NCBI GenBank assembly: GCA_016720595.1
Contig: JADKKI010000007.1
Span: forward strand, 124,001 to 188,000
Direction of reading: 5' to 3'
From: Myxococcales bacterium
GTDB lineage: Bacteria > Myxococcota_A > Polyangia > Haliangiales > Haliangiaceae
Length of the DNA stretch: 64,000 bases
The position numbers were made by a program, and so were the translations under genes. How positions within the stretch are numbered: the stretch's first letter is position 1; each line of letters starts with the position of its first letter. The notes beneath the pieces are model-generated. The model did not search any database. It was not told the origin of the DNA and saw only the letters and a list, made by a program, of their open reading frames with translations. Below, piece by piece: positions 21,058-30,228 of this stretch.

Positions 21058-21777
21058 ATGTCCGAGCGGGAACATGACCGACTGCCGTACGCCGTCCAGG
21101 TCGAGTTCCGGACCGCATCGTCATTCCTGGTCGCCTACTCGGTGAACCTCTCGCGCGGCGGGCTGTTCCTCGAGACCGAGGCGGACCTCCCGGGCGGCGT
21201 CGACACGACGATCACGATGCACGTGCCGGGCGTTGCCCCGATCGAGCTCCAGGGTGTGGTCGCGTGGCGACGCGGCGTCGAGAGCGCCGAGGGGCCACCC
21301 GGCATCGGCATCGAGCTGACCGACACCACGCCGCTCAACGCGATCATCGACAGCCTGGTCTCGAAGTTCCACGGCGTGCACATCCTCGTGCTCTCGGGCG
21401 ATCGGCAGGACCGCACCACCCTCGCGCGCTCGATCAAGTCGATCATCGCGACCGCCGAGATCATGCAGGCCGCCGATGCCTCCGTCGCCGCCGCGCTGAT
21501 GACCACCGAGGTCGACCTCGCCGTGATCGACGTCGACTACGACGCCGACGGTGGGCTCAAGACCTTGCAGGCCGCGAAGGCGCTGAACCCTCCCGTGCCG
21601 ACCGTGGCGATCACCTCGAACCCGAGCCTGCGCGAGCACGCACGGGTCGCAGGCGCCGACGAGCTCGCCACCAATCCACCACCGTTCGCCGAGCTCCAGG
21701 TGGTGCTGATGCGCGCTCTCTCCAAGCCGGTGGTCGTCCGTGGCTCGGGGCCGCACAAGCTCCCGCCCACCGAGTAG
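21058..21777 (+). CDS. PilZ domain protein with degenerate receiver domain
   Basis: 239 residues. A PilZ domain occupies about 1-105; RLPYAVQVEF and SVNLSRGGLFLETE match the RxxxR and (D/N)xSxxG c-di-GMP-binding motifs in modified form. A receiver-like fold follows (about 108-230). It has the phospho-acceptor region LAVIDVDYD but lacks the acidic pair after strand 1 (ILVLSGD) and the conserved Lys before Pro (ATNPPPF), so it is probably a pseudo-receiver. The 165 bases upstream are free of genes. A role in motility or surface regulation is inferred from the family. Confidence 0.8.
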   Translation: MSEREHDRLPYAVQVEFRTASSFLVAYSVNLSRGGLFLETEADLPGGVDTTITMHVPGVAPIELQGVVAWRRGVESAEGPPGIGIELTDTTPLNAIIDSLVSKFHGVHILVLSGDRQDRTTLARSIKSIIATAEIMQAADASVAAALMTTEVDLAVIDVDYDADGGLKTLQAAKALNPPVPTVAITSNPSLREHARVAGADELATNPPPFAELQVVLMRALSKPVVVRGSGPHKLPPTE

Positions 21778-21780
21778 CGC

Positions 21781-22179
21781 TCAGAACGTCGAAGGCCCCG
21801 CGGGCGCCTGCTTGGGGCGCAGCACGATGTACCCGATCGACGAGCCACCCGACGTGGCCGCCGCGACGGCGACGCCGACCGAGGTCCCGCCCATCGCGCA
21901 CGCGTGGGGACGCACGCGCTTGCGGTTGTCCTCCGCCGCCGGATCGGTCGAGCTCGCATCCGTCAGCGTGACGTAGCCGAGGATGTCCCAGGTCTGGTTG
22001 AACTGCGGCGACGTCATCTCCGCCTGGACCATCGCGAGGGTGCAGTTCGACGGGCGGGCCGGCGCCTGCATCATCCGCGTCTCCACGATCTGGCTCCGCG
22101 ACGCGCACGCACCGAGCGCCAGCACGACCAGCCCTGCCCTCGCAACGTTCGTCATCGCGCTCGTCATCGCGCGCGTCAT
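21781..22179 (-). CDS. Hypothetical lipoprotein coupled to folD
   Basis: 132 residues. The first ATG overlaps the folD stop (ATGA at 22176-22179), which decided the start among three in-frame ATG codons. The signal ends LALGAC. The mature part has two cysteines (SNCTLA and HACAMGG) and a Gly-rich C-terminus. I recognise no family; a folate role is not implied by translational coupling alone. Confidence 0.6.
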   Translation of the reverse strand: MTRAMTSAMTNVARAGLVVLALGACASRSQIVETRMMQAPARPSNCTLAMVQAEMTSPQFNQTWDILGYVTLTDASSTDPAAEDNRKRVRPHACAMGGTSVGVAVAAATSGGSSIGYIVLRPKQAPAGPSTF

Positions 22180-23030
22180 CCGCCGCGCCGCCGCGTCGCC
22201 GCCTCGACCGTATTCTCGAGCAGGCACGCGATCGTCATCGGCCCCACGCCTCGCGGCACCGGGGTGATCGCACGCGCCCGCTGCGCCGCTTCGGTGAACG
22301 CGACGTCGCCGACGATCTTGCCCTCGGCCGTACGGTTGATGCCGACGTCGAGCACGATCGCGCCCTCGGCGATCCAGTCCCCGCGCACCATCTCCGGGCG
22401 CCCGACCGCGGCGATCACGATGTCGGCGCGCCGCGTCTCGCCCGGAAGATCGCGCGTCTTCGAGTGGCACATCGTGACGGTGGCATTGGCGTTCGCGAGG
22501 AGCAGCGCGATCGGCTTGCCGACCAGCACGCTGCGGCCGATCACCACCGCGCGCGCGCCCGAGAGCTCGGCGCCGACCTCGCGGAGCAGGCGCATGCACC
22601 CCTTCGGCGTGCACGGTGAGAACACCGGACGCCCCTGGGCCAGGTACCCGAGGTTCACGGGGTGCAGCCCATCGACGTCCTTCGCCGGATCCAGCGCGCG
22701 GATCACGGCGTCCGAATCGAGGCCGGCCGGCAGCGGGAGCTGGACCAGGATCCCGTCGACATCCGGATCGCGATTGAGCTGCGCGACCAGCGCCATCAGC
22801 TCGGCCTGCGTCGCCGTCGCCGGGAGCTTGTGGTCACGAACGTCGACGTTGGCCTCGCGCGCTGCCTTGGTCTTGCTCCGAACGTAGACCGCCGATGCGG
22901 GATCGTCGCCCACCAGCACCACCGCCAGACACGGCGCGATGTTGCGTGCCCGCAGCGCGGTCGCCGCGGTCGCGACTTCAGCGCGGAGCTTCGCGGCGAT
23001 CGCGGTGCCGTCGATCAGCTGGCCGATCAT
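22176..23030 (-). CDS. folD: Bifunctional methylenetetrahydrofolate dehydrogenase/cyclohydrolase
   Basis: 284 residues, the usual FolD length. It interconverts 5,10-methylene- and 10-formyl-tetrahydrofolate with NADP in the cytoplasm, supplying purine and formyl-Met synthesis. Signatures seen are [14 protein letters not shown], with the catalytic Lys, then [12 protein letters not shown], and the Rossmann-type [17 protein letters not shown], then [11 protein letters not shown] near the end. ATG 23030 is chosen; a long upstream extension in the same frame is low-complexity. Upstream lies the FmdB-type gene, 7 bases away. Confidence 0.96.
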   Translation of the reverse strand: MIGQLIDGTAIAAKLRAEVATAATALRARNIAPCLAVVLVGDDPASAVYVRSKTKAAREANVDVRDHKLPATATQAELMALVAQLNRDPDVDGILVQLPLPAGLDSDAVIRALDPAKDVDGLHPVNLGYLAQGRPVFSPCTPKGCMRLLREVGAELSGARAVVIGRSVLVGKPIALLLANANATVTMCHSKTRDLPGETRRADIVIAAVGRPEMVRGDWIAEGAIVLDVGINRTAEGKIVGDVAFTEAAQRARAITPVPRGVGPMTIACLLENTVEAATRRRGG

Positions 23031-23037
23031 GCCTGGG

Positions 23038-23454
23038 TCATTCCTTGCTCGCGGAGCCGCTGCCGCTGCTGCCGGTCGAGCCGCTGCCCGATGACGATCC
23101 AGCTCCCGTGGTGGCACTCGCGGTGCCGCTGCTCGGGGCGGGGCTGGTGCTCGCAGCAGCATCACCGCCGCTCGCGGGCTTCGCGGTGTCGGCGGCCGCG
23201 GGGCTCGCTTCCTTGTCGCTGGTCTTGGGTGGGACTCCCCGGTCCGCCATGGCGGCGATCTTGTCCGCCGGAGCCGATGAGTAGAGGTCCTTGTACCAGC
23301 CGCTGCCTTTGAGCTGGAACGCACTCCAGGAGATCAGCTTCTCGAGCTTGTCCTCTCCGCACACCTCGCACTTCACGAGGTCGTCATCCGCCATCCGCTG
23401 CTGGTACTCGAACTCTCGTTTGCAGGCATTACAGCGATATTCGTAGGTCGGCAT
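23038..23454 (-). CDS. FmdB-family zinc-ribbon protein
   Basis: 138 residues. The N-terminal 40 residues are a classic FmdB/CxxC_CxxC zinc ribbon: [17 protein letters not shown], then CEVCG, with Cys8, Cys11, Cys29 and Cys32 as ligands. A conserved hydrophobic patch follows ([17 protein letters not shown]). Residues 80-138 are Ser/Gly/Ala-rich and probably disordered, which is long for the family. Members are proposed regulators, but most are uncharacterised. It sits between folD and the SpoA-domain gene, probably in one transcript. Confidence 0.85.
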   Translation of the reverse strand: MPTYEYRCNACKREFEYQQRMADDDLVKCEVCGEDKLEKLISWSAFQLKGSGWYKDLYSSAPADKIAAMADRGVPPKTSDKEASPAAADTAKPASGGDAAASTSPAPSSGTASATTGAGSSSGSGSTGSSGSGSASKE

Positions 23455-23460
23455 CTCTGG

Positions 23461-24510
23461 CTACTCCTCGAGGGACACGATGCGCACGCCCAGCTCTCCG
23501 TCAACATCGACGAGCTCTCCCCGTCCGATCAGGCGGCCCGCGGCGCGGACCTCGAATGGACCTGCCAGCGGTCGTCCCAGCGGGACCACTGCTCCTGGGG
23601 TGAGGTCGGCGAGCTGGCGCAGCGTCATCCGCGTCGTCCCGAGCTGAACGGTCAGCTCGAGCTGGGCGGTCTCTGCGAGCGCGTGCGACATCGAGGCGGG
23701 AACATAGCCGGTCGTGACCCGCGCCTCCACCGCTTGCGGAGCCGCGGTGAGGCCGACCGTGCCGCCACCGAGCTGCAGCACGAGGAACCGATCCACGGTG
23801 ACCACGTCGCGGATCGAGAGGCGCCGGACCGCCTCCGGATCGATCGCACACCGGGCGACCACCACGGGGAGCTCGAGCTCCCACGCCGGCAGTGGCCGCG
23901 GAGGTGGGACGCGGACCGTGATCGAGCGTGGAACGTAGGCGACCACGGTCCACGGCGCGGCATCGCCCACGACGGAGATCCCGAGCTCGAGCGCGAGATG
24001 CGTCGTCGCTGCGGGTGGCGTCATGGCCCTCCCCGCTCGCGGTGTGCCGACGACGGTCGCGGCTCCGCCGTCGGCCAGCGAGCTCCCCGCCGGTAGCCCG
24101 GCACACGGCCAGACCTCGGCGGCGATCTGCGCATCCTCGACGGCCGCGGCCACCGCCAGGACCCAGATCGCGTCCTCGGCGAGGGTCAGGGGGCGTGGCG
24201 CGGCCAGCTCCCTTGGACCACCGAGCACACGCTGCGCGAGCGCGCGAACCGTACGCCCGCCCGCGGCCACGATGATCGACGCGCCGGCGATCCGGACCTC
24301 CGCATGGGCAGCGTGCGGGTCGAACGCGGTCGGCGCCGTCCCCGTGACCTGGGCCGTCACCGCGCCACCCGCCAGCTTCGCGAGCGAGGCCCCGAGCGGG
24401 CGCGCCGCGATCCAGCGAGCGACCGCCGACTCGATCGCTGCGTCGGCACGCGACAGCCGCCGCAGGGCGGCGAACGGGTACGGTGAAAAGTTTGGACCCT
24501 CGGACGGCAC
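23461..24510 (-). CDS. SpoA-domain protein, SctQ/FliN-like
   Basis: 349 residues from a GTG start. The last 75 residues form a SpoA (surface presentation of antigens) domain: LELTVQLGTTRMTLRQLADL, then GAVVPLGRPL and VRAAGRLIGRGELVDVDGE. SpoA domains build the cytoplasmic C-ring of type III secretion systems and flagella. A more divergent SpoA-like segment may precede it at about 190-260. The N-terminal half is Ala-rich and variable, as in SctQ. No other secretion or flagellar gene is nearby. It ends 6 bases before the FmdB-type gene. Confidence 0.75.
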   Translation of the reverse strand: MPSEGPNFSPYPFAALRRLSRADAAIESAVARWIAARPLGASLAKLAGGAVTAQVTGTAPTAFDPHAAHAEVRIAGASIIVAAGGRTVRALAQRVLGGPRELAAPRPLTLAEDAIWVLAVAAAVEDAQIAAEVWPCAGLPAGSSLADGGAATVVGTPRAGRAMTPPAATTHLALELGISVVGDAAPWTVVAYVPRSITVRVPPPRPLPAWELELPVVVARCAIDPEAVRRLSIRDVVTVDRFLVLQLGGGTVGLTAAPQAVEARVTTGYVPASMSHALAETAQLELTVQLGTTRMTLRQLADLTPGAVVPLGRPLAGPFEVRAAGRLIGRGELVDVDGELGVRIVSLEE

Positions 24511-24553
24511 TGGTACGCTTTTATCCTACATCGGACTACCCCAAGGTGAACCC

Positions 24554-24916
24554 GTGCAAGAACGCCGTCTAGGCTACCGGATCCCGTACGAAGCGATGGT
24601 CACGTCCTACGTGCACGATCGGCCGATCCGAGGTCTGTCGCAGAACCTCAGCGACACGGGCATCAACATGTCCGCGATCTCCCTCGTCGCCCCTCCCCCG
24701 GGGCTCGTCGTCGGACTGGAGATCGATCTTCCGGGAATCGACGAGTCGATCTGGGCGTCAGGTCAGATCTGCTACCGCAAGGATGACCGGATGGCGTCGG
24801 GCCTGGGTGTTCGCTTCGTGGCGATGGCCAAGAGCCAGGCGCGCATGATCCGCGACTTTTGTATCGAAGCACGACGCAAGAATCTCGGCTCGCTGCTCGC
24901 TCGCATCCGCGCCTGA
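24554..24916 (+). CDS. Single-domain PilZ protein
   Basis: 120 residues from GTG 24554, which has AAGGTG 5 bases upstream. The motif ERRLGYRIPYEAMV supplies the RxxxR arginines, and SQNLSDTGINMS is the second c-di-GMP motif (N-x-S-x-x-G). It ends with a basic helix. PilZ proteins bind cyclic di-GMP and control motility, exopolysaccharide or transcription. It is divergent from the SpoA gene and lies 66 bases upstream of the TPR/HEAT gene. Confidence 0.8.
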   Translation: MQERRLGYRIPYEAMVTSYVHDRPIRGLSQNLSDTGINMSAISLVAPPPGLVVGLEIDLPGIDESIWASGQICYRKDDRMASGLGVRFVAMAKSQARMIRDFCIEARRKNLGSLLARIRA

Positions 24917-24982
24917 ATCTCGTCCGTTCACGCCCATTCTCGACGGGCACCGCCGCATGCGAGCGGCTATGATCACGGCAGG

Positions 24983-27900
24983 ATGAGGCGCCTCCGCTAC
25001 TTCATAGCTGCTGCCCTGACGCTCGCCACGCTCGCCCCGGCCGGCCCGGCCGCCGCGGCACCAGGCGATGACTGGGGCGTCACGCGCGACCCGTTCGACA
25101 AGAACGTGATCGCCCGCTACAAGGCGATCCTCTCGAAGAACCCGCACGACGGCTCCGCGATCGCGAAGCTGCTCGAGATGTACAAGCGGTACCGCACGAT
25201 CGACCTGCTCAAGGAGGAGTACGCCAAGACCCTCGAGAAGTCGCCCGGCGATGTCTCGGCGATGATCGTGCTCGGCCGGCTGAACAAGGCCACCGGCGAC
25301 GAGCCGCGCGCCCTCGAGCTGTGGTCCAAGGCCGTGGCGCAGAAGGACGGCGACGCCCAGACCTGGCTCCTGATCGGCGAGACCCAGAAGGCCGGCGGCA
25401 AGAACAAGGATGCGCGCGCCGCCTACGACAAGGCACTCGCCCACGCGTCGGCGAAGGACATGAAGAAGAAGGCGCTGCGCGCCCTCGCCGACCTCGCGCT
25501 CGCGACCGGCGACAACGACGGAGCCAACGCGTACTTCAAGCAGTTCCTCGATCTCGATCCGAGCAACGCCCAGCTGTGGATCGAGCGCGGCGACGCCATG
25601 CTCGCGGCCGGCAAGCGAGACATCGCGCTCGAGAGCTATGCCGCGGCCGAGAAGCTCCTCGGCTCGGATCCGGCGCGGCGCGTGGAGGTGGTCTCGCGCC
25701 GCGGTCAGGCGCTCGAGGGGCTCGGCAAGGATGACGAGGCGGTCGCCGAGTATCGCCGCGCGATCAAGCTCGCGCCCAAGGGCTACTACCTCGAGGTCGA
25801 GCTCACGGGCCGCGTGATCGATATCTATCGCCGCAAGCAGGCGCTGCCCGCGCTGCTCGCCGAGTACGAGAAGGCGTGGCCCGAGAGCAGCCGCGGCCAC
25901 TTCGAGTGGGACACGCTCGGCAAGCTGTACGAGGAGACCGGCGCCCAGGACAAGGCGATCGCGGCGCTCAAGAAGGCGGTCGCCAAGTCGAGCTTCGAGC
26001 TCGAGACGCAGCGTCGGTTGATCGTGCTCCTCGAGAACTCGGGCAAGGACGACGAGGCGCTCAAGCAGTACGAGTCCGTGGTGTCCGCGGCGCCCGGCGA
26101 GGCGCGGTTTCAGCTCGAGCTGGCAGAGCGCTACTGGCGACGCGGCCAGGAGAAGAAGGGGCTCGAGTCCCTCGCTCGGTTGCAGAACCGGTTCCCGAAC
26201 GATGCCGGCGTGCTCTCGGCGATCGCGGACATGTACCAGCGCTGGGGCAAGGAGGATCTCGCGATCGCGCAGTACGAGCGCCTCGCGAAGCTCGAGCCCG
26301 ACGATCCGGGTCACCTCGTGACGCTCGGCGAGCAGTACTGGCAGAAGAACGACCAGCCGCGCGCGCTCGCCACCTGGAAGCGGATCATCGCGTCGAACAA
26401 GCCGAGCGGGTTCGCGAAGCTCGGCGAGGTGTTGTCCGAGCACAACAAGCCGGTCGACGCGCTCGCGATGTACGACAAGGCGATCGCGCTCGACGCCAAG
26501 AACCCCGAGTTCTACAAGGGCCGCGCGAGCGTGCTCGAGGGCCAGAAGCAGCTCCCGAAGGCGCTCGAGGACTGGAAGAAGGTGCTCGAGCTGGTCGGCA
26601 CCAAGGCGACGGATCGGCTGGCCCGGCGCGATGCCCGCCGCCACTTCGTGCAGATCGTGAGCCGGATGGGCGCCAAGGAACTCGAGTTCAAGCGCGACTG
26701 GGACGCCAAGTTCAAGACCGGCGGATCCGAGGAGGGCTACTTCCTCGTCGAGTACTACGGCCGCAAGCCGATGAAGGGCGAGCCGCTGAACACGCTCGAG
26801 CTGCTGCACAAGCGCGTGCCCGACGATCAGGACGTGGCGCTCGATCTGGTCAAGACCTACCGCGCGATCCGCAAGTACGACGAGGCCGTCTCGATGCTGC
26901 TCGAGCTCGCGAAGCTCGCGCCCTCGCGCGAGCGCGAGGTGTACTGGCAGATCTCGGAGATCAAGCGCGAGGCGCGCAAGGACGCCGAGGCGCGCGAGTG
27001 GCAGGAGAAGGCGCTCGCGAAGAGCCCGAGCGATCCCACCGCGTACATGCGGATCGCAGAGGGCTACGCCGAGATGCAGCAGTTCCCCGAGGCGATCGCC
27101 GCCTACGAGAAGACGGTGCAGCTCGATCCGCGCAACGCCAAGGCGCAGTTCGCGCTCGCGCAGCTCTACGTGCAGGGTGGCCAGCCGATGAAGGCCGCCG
27201 AGCTCCTCCGCAGCGTGCTCCGCAACGCCAACGACGAGGAGGTCGTGGGGCGCGCCGGGCGCGAGGCCATCGATCTCGAGGAGATGACCGATACGCTCGG
27301 CGAGCTCGAGAAGGTGGTGTCCCCGCTCTCGTTCATGATGGCGCACAAGCCGATCTACCGGCGCGTGCTCGTCGATCTGTACCTGCGCTACGTGCCGCGC
27401 CTCGTGGAGCGCGAGCGCCACGGCACCGACGACGTCCGCAAGGCGGCGCGCGCCGAGCTCACTCGGATCGGCGGCCACGGGCTGCAGCCGCTGCTCGAGG
27501 CGCTCCGCGACGAGAAGGACGCGAGCCAGCAGCGGGTCGCCGTCGCCGTGCTCGGGCACCTCGGAAACAAGGGCGCCGCAGCGCCGCTCGTCCGCATGGC
27601 GCGCCTGGAGCCGGCCAAGGATGCCCCGCGTCAGATCGGGACGCTGCGCGAGAACCTCGATCACGAGGTCCGCGTGGCCGCGCTGATCGCCGCCGGCCGC
27701 CTCGGCGATCCGGGGGTGCTCGCGGACGTGTTGCCGCTCGTGGATCACCCGGAGGTCTCGATGCGCGAGGCGGCCACGTTCACGCTCGGTCGCTCCGGCG
27801 ATCGCCGCGCCGTCGCGCCGCTGTTGAAGCTCGTCAACGATCGCCGCGGCTCGGTGCAGGCCCTCGCGTGCCTCGGCCTCGGCCAGATCGACGATCCGCG

Positions 27901-29056
27901 CGGCGGACCGGCGCTGATCGCCGCGCTCGCCGACGCGCGGCGTGAAGATGCCACCCGCGCGGCGTGCGCGTACGCGATCGGCGCGCGCAAGCTCACCGCG
28001 GGGATCCCTGCCCTGCTCACCGCGCTCGCCGATAACCGCGGTGAAGCCCAGCGCCTCGCTGCATGGGCGCTCGGCCAGCTGGGTGACCCGCGGTCGCTCG
28101 GGCCGTTGATCCGCGCGTACTTCTCGCGCGTCGGGCGCTCCGACGACGAGCTGGTGTGGGCGATGGCCCGGACCAGTGGCGCCGCGCTCCCTGCGCTCGC
28201 CCTGATGGGGTTCTCGGAGTACCCGCAGCGCAACGAGAAGTACAACGCCACCGAGGCGATCGCGCTGCTCCCCGGATCGCTTCCGACGACGACCAGCTCC
28301 ACCAAGCTCGTGGCGGATCACGCGGACGACATCGCACGGGGTCTGCTCGATGCGCTGGGAGAGCACCGCGACGTCGTGGTCGCCGTGCTCGCGGATCTCG
28401 ACGGCGCCCCCGTCCAGCTCGGCCTCGGCGCGCTCACCCCGGCGGGCAACGATCCCAAGGTCGTGGCCGCGGTCGCCGCGATCGGCGTCGCGATCGCCCC
28501 TGCGATCAGCGCGCAGCTGACCAGCGAGGATCCCAAGGTTCGGGGCCTCGCGGTCTCCGTGCTGGCCAAGCTCGACGGTGGGAAGGTCAAAGGCGCCGAC
28601 CAGGCGATCACCGCCGCGCTCGGGGATCCGGCCGACCAGGTCCGGGCCTCGGCGATGAACGCGATCGCGACCTTGTCGCTCCGGCGCGGAGCGCCACCGC
28701 CGGACCTGCTGACCGCCTTGACGCGCACCCTCGCCACCGGGCCGTGGGCAGATCGTCGCGTGGCGGCGCTGGCGCTCGGACGCCTCGGCCCCAGCAGCGA
28801 CACCGGCGCGTTGATCAAGGCCGCGAGCGATGCGTCGAGCTTCGTGCGGGAGGCGGTGGCCATCGCCCTGGGCACCACGGGGAGCCCCACCGGCCTCGAC
28901 CCGTTGCTCCAGCTATCCCGGGATGAGGTCGCCCAGGTCCGGGCTGCTGCCGCCCACGCCCTGGCACCCTCGAGGGACGACCGGGCCCAGAAGCGGAGGG
29001 CCGAGCTGGCCTCCGACCCCGACCCGGTCGTTCGCGCAGCCGCCACGGCGCCCTGA
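24983..29056 (+). CDS. Large exported TPR and HEAT-repeat protein
   Basis: 1357 residues with a Sec signal peptide (MRRLRYFIAAALTLATLAPA, cleavage near AAA-APG). Residues 35-780 are tandem TPR units, for example EIYK-type pairs and QFPEAIAAYEKTVQLDPRNA. From about 820 to the end HEAT/PBS-lyase-like repeats follow, each with a Gly-Asp loop (AAGRLGDPGVLADVLPLVDH; ALGQLGDPRSLGPLIRAYFS; ALGRLGPSSDTGALIKAASD). Such alpha-solenoids scaffold protein complexes; with the signal it should act in the periplasm. No catalytic motif. The downstream zinc-ribbon/FHA genes are cytoplasmic, so a shared pathway is uncertain. Confidence 0.85.
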   Translation: MRRLRYFIAAALTLATLAPAGPAAAAPGDDWGVTRDPFDKNVIARYKAILSKNPHDGSAIAKLLEMYKRYRTIDLLKEEYAKTLEKSPGDVSAMIVLGRLNKATGDEPRALELWSKAVAQKDGDAQTWLLIGETQKAGGKNKDARAAYDKALAHASAKDMKKKALRALADLALATGDNDGANAYFKQFLDLDPSNAQLWIERGDAMLAAGKRDIALESYAAAEKLLGSDPARRVEVVSRRGQALEGLGKDDEAVAEYRRAIKLAPKGYYLEVELTGRVIDIYRRKQALPALLAEYEKAWPESSRGHFEWDTLGKLYEETGAQDKAIAALKKAVAKSSFELETQRRLIVLLENSGKDDEALKQYESVVSAAPGEARFQLELAERYWRRGQEKKGLESLARLQNRFPNDAGVLSAIADMYQRWGKEDLAIAQYERLAKLEPDDPGHLVTLGEQYWQKNDQPRALATWKRIIASNKPSGFAKLGEVLSEHNKPVDALAMYDKAIALDAKNPEFYKGRASVLEGQKQLPKALEDWKKVLELVGTKATDRLARRDARRHFVQIVSRMGAKELEFKRDWDAKFKTGGSEEGYFLVEYYGRKPMKGEPLNTLELLHKRVPDDQDVALDLVKTYRAIRKYDEAVSMLLELAKLAPSREREVYWQISEIKREARKDAEAREWQEKALAKSPSDPTAYMRIAEGYAEMQQFPEAIAAYEKTVQLDPRNAKAQFALAQLYVQGGQPMKAAELLRSVLRNANDEEVVGRAGREAIDLEEMTDTLGELEKVVSPLSFMMAHKPIYRRVLVDLYLRYVPRLVERERHGTDDVRKAARAELTRIGGHGLQPLLEALRDEKDASQQRVAVAVLGHLGNKGAAAPLVRMARLEPAKDAPRQIGTLRENLDHEVRVAALIAAGRLGDPGVLADVLPLVDHPEVSMREAATFTLGRSGDRRAVAPLLKLVNDRRGSVQALACLGLGQIDDPRGGPALIAALADARREDATRAACAYAIGARKLTAGIPALLTALADNRGEAQRLAAWALGQLGDPRSLGPLIRAYFSRVGRSDDELVWAMARTSGAALPALALMGFSEYPQRNEKYNATEAIALLPGSLPTTTSSTKLVADHADDIARGLLDALGEHRDVVVAVLADLDGAPVQLGLGALTPAGNDPKVVAAVAAIGVAIAPAISAQLTSEDPKVRGLAVSVLAKLDGGKVKGADQAITAALGDPADQVRASAMNAIATLSLRRGAPPPDLLTALTRTLATGPWADRRVAALALGRLGPSSDTGALIKAASDASSFVREAVAIALGTTGSPTGLDPLLQLSRDEVAQVRAAAAHALAPSRDDRAQKRRAELASDPDPVVRAAATAP

Positions 29057-29103
29057 CCCCGAAAATACCTAGGGATCCTGAGCGATCTGACGGGGTCCGT
29101 TCT

Positions 29104-29133
29104 TTGACGGGGATCTTCGCAAGAGGGTAGAAT
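29104..29133 (+). promoter_or_regulatory. Strong sigma-70-type promoter of the first zinc-ribbon/FHA gene
   Basis: TTGACG, an 18-base spacer and TAGAAT (5 of 6 bases of the -10 consensus). The -10 ends 9 bases before the ATG, so transcription should start within a few bases of the start codon. There is no Shine-Dalgarno sequence, so the mRNA may be leaderless. Confidence 0.6.
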
Positions 29134-29142
29134 TCCGAGCGC

Positions 29143-30201
29143 ATGGATGTGGGACTTGTCTGCGACGCGTGCAGCGCGCTGACTCCGATCGGGGTACCGC
29201 AATGTGCGCGCTGCGGCGCGGCGGTCGCGCTCGACCCGCGTCCGCGTGGCGCGAGTCGTCCGCCACCGCTCGACACCAACGGCAGCACGCCCGGTCGGAC
29301 GGTGCCGGGCGTGGCCCACGGTCGTGACTGCCCCAAGTGCGCCACGTTCGTCAACGCGGGCACGAAGTTCTGCGGCTCGTGTGGACACCGCATGCCCGTC
29401 GAGGCGGTGTTCGACGTCGAGACCCGCGTCGGCCCTCGCCCCGGTGGCGCGCAGGGCACGCCGAACCCAGGCAGCGCGGGGACACCACAGCCGGGACAGA
29501 AGGCCGGTCGCAGCACGTTGTTCTTCGGCGGCGCCGTGCAGTCCGCACGCGCGAAGCTGACGCTGATCCGTGGTGATGGCGAGGATGGTGTCTCGTTCAC
29601 GCTCGCAGGCCAGGAGCACCCCGCAGGTCGCGGCGATTGCCCGATCTCGTTCCCCGACGATCCGTTCCTGTCGCCGACGCACGCCAACTTCCTGTATCGC
29701 GCCTCCGCGCAGCGGGGTGCCCCGAGCGAGCTGGTGGTGCGGGACGAGGGCTCGCTCAATGGCATCTTCGTGCGGATCCAGGGGCAAGTGAACCTCGTCC
29801 CCGGTGCCACCGTGCTGATCGGCGAGCAGGTCCTCACCGTCGGCAATGCCAAGCAGGCGGAGGACGTCCCCGATCAGGAGGGCACCTACTACTCCTCCAG
29901 CATGCCCCGCCCCGCGAACCTCGAGGTCAAGCAGCACCTCCGCGGCGGGACGATCGGCTGGGTGTTCCGTCTCGAGGCCGAGGCGGTCGTGATCGGCCGC
30001 GAAGGCAACGACATCAACTTCCCCGATGATCCGTTCATCTCCGGTCGCCACGCGGAGCTCCGGAACGCCGGGGGCGTGCTATCGGTGACCGACCTCGGAT
30101 CGCGCAATGGGACCTTCGTTCGCGTCAACGGCGAGCAGGTCTTGCGCCACGGCGACTACGTGTTTCTGGGCCAGCAGCTACTTCGCGTTGAAATCGTCTA
30201 G
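29143..30201 (+). CDS. Double zinc-ribbon, double FHA protein
   Basis: 352 residues. Two zinc ribbons come first: CDACSAL...CARCG (about 7-25) and CPKCATFVNAGTKFCGSCG (about 64-82). A Pro/Gly linker leads to FHA 1 (about 140-235, with DDPFLSPTHANFLYR and EGSLNGIFV) and FHA 2 (about 260-352, with IGREGNDINFPDDPFISGRH and LGSRNGTFVRVN). FHA 2 keeps the canonical GR, SGRH and N-G-T residues; FHA 1 is degenerate. It should bind phosphothreonine partners in the cytoplasm. No enzymatic domain is present. A similar gene follows after 27 bases. Confidence 0.88.
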   Translation: MDVGLVCDACSALTPIGVPQCARCGAAVALDPRPRGASRPPPLDTNGSTPGRTVPGVAHGRDCPKCATFVNAGTKFCGSCGHRMPVEAVFDVETRVGPRPGGAQGTPNPGSAGTPQPGQKAGRSTLFFGGAVQSARAKLTLIRGDGEDGVSFTLAGQEHPAGRGDCPISFPDDPFLSPTHANFLYRASAQRGAPSELVVRDEGSLNGIFVRIQGQVNLVPGATVLIGEQVLTVGNAKQAEDVPDQEGTYYSSSMPRPANLEVKQHLRGGTIGWVFRLEAEAVVIGREGNDINFPDDPFISGRHAELRNAGGVLSVTDLGSRNGTFVRVNGEQVLRHGDYVFLGQQLLRVEIV

Positions 30202-30228
30202 TCTGACTCTCTCCGTCCGGGAGCCTCC

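Noticed and set aside
24758..28366. Antisense open frame of 1202 codons over the TPR/HEAT gene
   Set aside because: The repeats of the real gene generate a Leu/Arg/Glu-rich mirror. No start signal or domain supports it.
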